Assembly (NCBI GenBank): GCA_000151295.1
Contig: GG745334.1
Coordinates: 250,056 to 261,129 of the forward strand
Direction of reading: 5' to 3'
DNA: 11,074 nt
From: Allomyces macrogynus ATCC 38327
Taxonomy: Eukaryota > Blastocladiomycota > Blastocladiomycetes > Blastocladiales > Blastocladiaceae
In this document: piece after piece, positions 7,056 to 11,074 of the stretch
Layout of the letters: each line of letters begins with the position of its first letter
How positions within the stretch are numbered: the stretch's first letter is position 1
Notes under the pieces: model-generated
Told to the model about the DNA's origin: nothing
What the model saw: the letters and a program-made list of their open reading frames with translations, nothing else
Database searches by the model: none
Translations under genes and position numbers: made by a program

Positions 7056-7972
7056 CTGTCTGGTGGGTGGTGGTAAGAGAGGCAAGATCCAGGGTCAATT
7101 AGCTGGCGCGAATGCAGCAAGTTGAAAGAACTGGGACAGAACAGAGATGGAGGACGATGGAGGACGAAGCAGATGAGGTGACCGATATTTCCCGCAAATT
7201 TGCTCGTCGTCCAGCAGTCACAGAACATCAATTTTTGCTTGATATTAATTGCTGCATTGCTTGTTCGCGAAATTTGCGGTCCCATCCGGGCCACATCGCG
7301 TCTCGCACATCTGCCCAAGAATGGCAAGTCGGCCCCAGGTCAGACGATCGCACCAGGCGACACGACAGGAGAGAATACCTGGACACGAGGATGCTCGCGC
7401 AGCAGCGCAAGCATCCAACCGCATCCACCTCGGCTTGTTCGAAACAGTCGAAACCGATGTGTGACAGCGAGCGATGATGCCACAACGGCTTGGAAACGAG
7501 GGCCTTGAACTGGTGGTGGTGGTTCGCAAAAATTCATGTGATGACGGACGCGAGCACACGCACACCATCTGACCCGTTGCGCTCCTGACACGGGGGGCGG
7601 AGGGGACGGGGCATACCGCGACAATCAGAGACCGGAAAACAATATTAGAAACGAACGAGGGGGGAGGGAGAGAGAGAGGGAACTGAAAACGGCGCCAGCA
7701 AACAAACCGGTACAGCGTGGAGGAAAGCGGAAACGCGAACGACGAAAGCCGGTGAGGAAGACAAACGTATGTAAATGTGACACGAGAAAAGAAAGCGGGG
7801 ACGAGAAGAGGTGGGGAGCCGATGGAATGCGTTGGGGAATGGGGGGACGAGACACAGGGGGGGGGCGGGGCGGGGCGGGGCGGGAACGGGGTCGAGGATT
7901 ACCAACACGATTGGGGGACGAGAGAGAAAAAAGAACCGAAGCCGAAATCAAATGTCAACGAAAAGCGACGAC
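7056..7972. other. 917-nt intergenic region, purine-rich plus strand in its distal half
   Basis: This lies between the transportin stop and the start of F-box copy 2, both on the minus strand. Short frames on both strands show no family resemblance. From about 7640 to 7960 the plus strand is strongly A/G-rich, so the complementary transcript strand is C/T-rich, including GGGGCGGGG-type repeats. The low-complexity Pro/Ser/Arg frames there are composition artefacts. The region should hold the transportin 3' UTR and polyadenylation site; I see no AATAAA on the minus strand near the stop. Confidence 0.5.
7857..7891 (+). repeat. G-run array, potential G-quadruplex
   Basis: The array is a run of nine G, then three GGGG blocks and a GGG block, each separated by a single C (7857-7884), then AAC and GGGG (7888-7891). 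Five G-runs with one-base loops satisfy the usual G-quadruplex pattern on the plus strand. It lies about 80 to 115 bases beyond the transportin stop, so the transcript would carry the C-rich strand. Confidence 0.7.
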
Positions 7973-10902
7973 TTAGCGCCGGCGGCGGTCGTTTTGTGCG
8001 TTGCCGCGCTTGGACCGGCGCTGGTGCAGCATCACAACTTTGTTGATCGTGTCGCGAACACGGCTGTACGAGTTTTGCACGACCGCCTGCTGCAGCTCGC
8101 GCACCATCCCTTGCACCTCGGCCTGCGTGAGGAACGCCATGCCGGCCAGCGCCTGCGTCGCCCACGCGCCAAACTCGTTCGGGAACAGCTCGCCGATACA
8201 CCGCAGCGCGCACGTCAAGTCGTTGAACGACTCACTCGGAATCGCGTCGTCGACGCGTCGCTGGATCAACACTTGCACGAGACTCGGCGCAACGGGCAGC
8301 AAAGCGCGCTGCACGGCGGCCGACGCGTCGATCCCGTGCGGGATATGCGACGGCCGCGGTTCCGGGCCGAGTAGCCGCGTCACCTCGTAGAAGAAGAAGA
8401 TGAGCGACGACATGGTGCGCGGATGGTCAATGTGCTGGATGGCAGCGACGCCAAGCTGCAGAATCTCGGGCCGCGACGCGAGCCACGCGACAAACTGCGG
8501 GTAGAGCGTGTTGGCAAACGTGCACAAGAGGCCAAACGTCTCGTCAACGGCCTCGAATGCCGGCCCGAACCCGTCCTTGTTGACAAACGCAATGGTAATG
8601 TCGACGAGCTGCTGAATCAGCTGCAAAACGGGCGCGACCCACTGCTCGGTCTTGGCAAATTGCGCGACCACGTGGTTCGACACCCACAGCCAGCAAGAGT
8701 AGTGCGTCGTCGAATACTGCGTGACGAGCAGTGAGACGACGCGGTTGAGCAGGTCGGGCGTGTAGGCAGCGATGCAGTTGGGCATGAGCGTGTACCGGAT
8801 AATCTTGGAAACACCCTCGGTGACCGGGTCGTCGAGCGCGTGCTTGTCGAGGACAGCAACCAAGTAAGGCCACAGCGCCGTGACAAAGTCGAGCACCGGG
8901 TAGGACGTGAGCCCCGCGGCCTGGAGCGTCTCGGGCGCTGGCTGCACGACGCGCACAAACACGGCGAGCCGGTAGAGCACCGATCGCAGTTGCGGCACGT
9001 CGGCCGACGGAGTCAGTTGCTGGACCAATGGCGTCGCAAACATGTTGAGCAGCTGCATGATCTCGGTCGGCGGCGCACCGGCAATCATAAACGCCACGGC
9101 CTCGGCCACGGCCATGGCGTCGTCGGACGTGAGCGTCATGAGCGACGACACGTAGAACGGGTGCAGACTCTGCAGGTACGGGTGCAGCTGCGGGCCACAG
9201 TCCTGCGCGAGGTGCTTGAGTGCGCGGGCCGCGGCCGTGCACGACTCCGGGTCCGAGAACCCACTGCTGATCAGCTCCATTTGCAGGCCAAACATGTCCG
9301 GGTGCATGCGCGTCCACCGCGTGTAGGTCGAGAGGACGAGCAGGGCCGCGTACTTGAGTTTCGAGTGCAGCGCCGAGAGCGCCGCAGTTGGCGCATGATG
9401 AGCGGCATCACCTTTTCTTCGTCCGTGTGCACGACGGCGCCGAGCGCACGCAGCGCAAAGAGAATGGCCTCGGCGTCCTGCCACATGCGGTGCGCCGCCG
9501 GCGCGTTGGCCCATTGCTCCATGAGCGAGAGGCACTGGCCGAGCACGCGGTCCTCGCCGAGAATGTGAGAGCAGTTTTTCAGGACGTCGCCCATACCGTG
9601 GCGCAGTTCGCGGAAGTCGTCGCGGTCCTTGGCGGTCCACGTGTCGAGGTCGGCCGGGTACCTCACTTGGCGCGTGAGCACGGTGACGAGCTTGTCGTAA
9701 ACGGGGATGAACGGCGTCGGGTTGGCCTCGCCATCGAGCAGCGACTCGGTCAGGTAGAACCAGAAATCGAACGTGGGCGTCACGACTTCGGCAAACGGGT
9801 AGGACGAGACGTCGAGCACGAGCGTAATCAAGGTGCCAAACTGGTCGGGCTGCGTGACGATGGGCGTCAGCATCGCATTGGCAGCGCTCGTAATCAGCTT
9901 GACCATGCCCTTGGCCTGGTCCTCGTCGTCCTCGGCGTCCTGTACCATTTGGCCGCACTGGTTGAGGAACGGCAGCGACGCCTGCACAATCGCGAGCCCT
10001 CCCGACGACCCGTTGGTGATATCGGCCTGCGCCTCGTCCCAAATGCACGACAGAATGGAGACAGCCGAGTCAAACAGATCGTCCTGCTGCAGTGCCCCAA
10101 ACGACATGGGAATGATGGGCGTGGCCGTAATGGCCTCGAGCGGCACGGCTTTGGTGCCCATCCACGACTCGACGCAGGCAAACAGCTTCTTCTTGAGCTG
10201 CGACGTCGAGGCCTGGCCCGACTGCAGCGTCGAGACGAGCGAGTGGAACAGGTTAGTCGCGTGCGCGCGAATCAGGCTTGCAAACTTGTCGGCCCACTCT
10301 TCTCTGGTCAGCAGGTTTTCGCACGCAAACAGCTCCTCGGGCAAGACGGTCAGGAATTCGAGAAACACGAGCCGCGTCTCCTCGCGCGCGCTGAACCGCT
10401 CCGTAACGGTCGCGACCGGGTCGGCCCAGTCGCCCGTTGTATGGATGGCCATTTCGGCGAGCGCGCAGCACAGCTGCGTGACGACCGCGGGCGAGGGCGG
10501 CGCCGGCTGCGTGGTGCCGAGAATGTTGAGAATGGCCTCGCGCAGCTGCGCGACTTGCGCCGGTGCGAGCTTGTAGAGGTCGCGCGTCACCTTGTGGCGG
10601 ATCACTTGCGCGGCAAAGACGCGCGCCTCGAACGAGACGCCCTGCGTGTTGGGCGCCGCAGCGAGCGTCGTTGTGGCCACCTCCCATGCCGCATCCTAGA
10701 TTGAACCGGGTACGAGCGCGTACGCACGTTAAGTTGATCAGCGACGTGGGCCAAGCACGGAACAGAAAGAGGATGGGGTGCGCCAACGGCACCAACGCAC
10801 CGAGGCCTCGAACTGCTCGAGCCAGTGCGCGGCGGTCTGGCGCAGCGACTCCTGGGTCGCCGAGTAGAGGGTCCCCACGGCATTCAGAAAGTCATTGTTC
10901 AT
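7973..10902 (-). CDS. TNPO3: Transportin-3/Mtr10-type nuclear import receptor, one frameshift
   Basis: Exon 1 is 10902-10801 (34 codons; ATG in a GCCGCC context). Exon 2 is 10695-7973, with a TAA at 7975-7973. After allowing for one missing base the product is about 941 residues, close to human transportin-3 (about 920) and yeast Mtr10 (about 970). This karyopherin-beta carries SR-type RNA-binding proteins into the nucleus; in yeast, Mtr10 imports Npl3. The N-terminus fits the family: LRQTAAHWLEQFEAS, then DAAWEVATTTLAA, then RVFAAQVIRHKV. An exportin-1/importin-beta-like segment follows at about residues 100-250. Helical HEAT-type repeats run to the end, including KLKYAALLVLSTYTRWTRMH, WVSNHVVAQFAKTEQWV and HPRTMSSLIFFFYEVTRLL. 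The C-terminus is basic (HQRRSKRGNAQNDRRRR). An acidic patch (QDAEDDEDQ) sits in the first half. The frame changes at about 9384-9382, after MPLIMRQL. The best explanation is one lost base, real or an assembly error. Confidence 0.92.
10696..10800 (-). other. Transportin intron (105 nt)
   Basis: Donor GTGCGT begins at 10800, the same hexamer as cullin intron 2, and acceptor ATCTAG ends at 10696. TTAAC and CTGAT branch candidates lie about 30 to 50 nt before the acceptor. Splicing in phase 0 joins FEAS to DAAWE, reproducing the karyopherin N-terminal pattern of a WLEQF helix followed by a short loop and AW. Confidence 0.88.
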
Positions 10903-11074
10903 GGCGGCAGCCGACGTAGGGGTACTTGGTCGGGGGTCGAGCTCGCGGGCGAGCGTGAGCGTGCGAAATTCGATTCTTGGTGGGCAAGCCGGGTTGCGCG
11001 CGCTCGCGGATCACGTCGTCGGAGGGCGGGCGTGTCACTGCAGCAAGTGCGGCGGGCCAAAATCCAGAGCTGAG
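10903..11074 (-). promoter_or_regulatory. 5' flank of the transportin gene
   Basis: These 172 bases lie before the transportin ATG. No TATA box is evident and the stretch is GC-rich. A plus-strand frame crosses it, but it is a shadow without family resemblance. The region is assigned as leader and promoter by position only. Confidence 0.4.

Noticed and set aside
6250..7125. 291-codon plus-strand open frame spanning F-box copy 2
   Set aside because: The minus strand carries recognisable F-box and LRR sequence in two frames. The plus translation shows no domain and no sensible composition.
7112..7477. 121-codon plus-strand frame in the intergenic region
   Set aside because: It has no family resemblance, no codon pattern like the neighbouring genes, and overlaps equally open frames on both strands.
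7625..7951. Pro/Ser/Arg-rich minus-strand frames of 87 to 108 codons
   Set aside because: They are products of the strand-asymmetric low-complexity tract. Several overlapping frames are open at once, as expected from composition.
9388..10704. 438-codon open frame on the plus strand opposite the transportin gene
   Set aside because: It is antisense to strongly conserved coding sequence. It is rich in Arg, Gly, His and Val, has no recognisable domain, and arises from GC-rich codon composition.

Overview
The window is eukaryotic nuclear DNA, GC-rich, with short spliceosomal introns (78, 88, 113 and 105 nt where I could place them). Donors are GTAAGT, GTGCGT (twice) and GTACTT; acceptors are TAG or CAG. 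There are no bacterial signals. The compact layout, small introns and divergent but complete conserved proteins suggest an early-diverging fungus (chytrid or Blastocladiomycota-like) or a similar protist. This is a guess from style, not a demonstrated assignment.

Layout. (1) 1-2161, plus strand: the C-terminal ~660 residues of a cullin closest to CUL4, in three exons, with the 5' end outside the window. (2) 2406-3223, minus strand, tail-to-tail with the cullin: a two-exon BAG1-like Hsp70 co-chaperone with an N-terminal ubiquitin-like domain and a C-terminal BAG domain. (3) 3673 to about 5289, minus: an F-box/leucine-rich-repeat protein with no in-frame ATG, so its start lies in an upstream exon or is lost. 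(4) 5807-6037, minus: a short, weak F-box-like fragment. (5) 6310-7055, minus: a second F-box/LRR copy that keeps the F-box and the last repeats, has lost the middle repeats, and changes frame at the join; it is probably a pseudogene. (6) 7973-10902, minus: a near-complete transportin-3/Mtr10-type nuclear import receptor in two exons with one single-base frameshift near 9384. (7) 10903-11074: its 5' flank.

How the genes relate. CUL4 (ligase scaffold), the F-box proteins (substrate receptors, normally of CUL1/SKP1 ligases rather than CUL4) and the UBL-BAG protein (which links Hsp70 to the proteasome in known relatives) share a protein-quality-control theme. There is no evidence that they are co-regulated, so the neighbourhood may be chance. 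The F-box genes do look related to each other, as a local duplication and decay series. I found no sign of a mobile element, CRISPR array, tRNA or rRNA, and no convincing new multi-gene system. The points most worth checking are the transportin frameshift, the F-box series and the missing F-box start.
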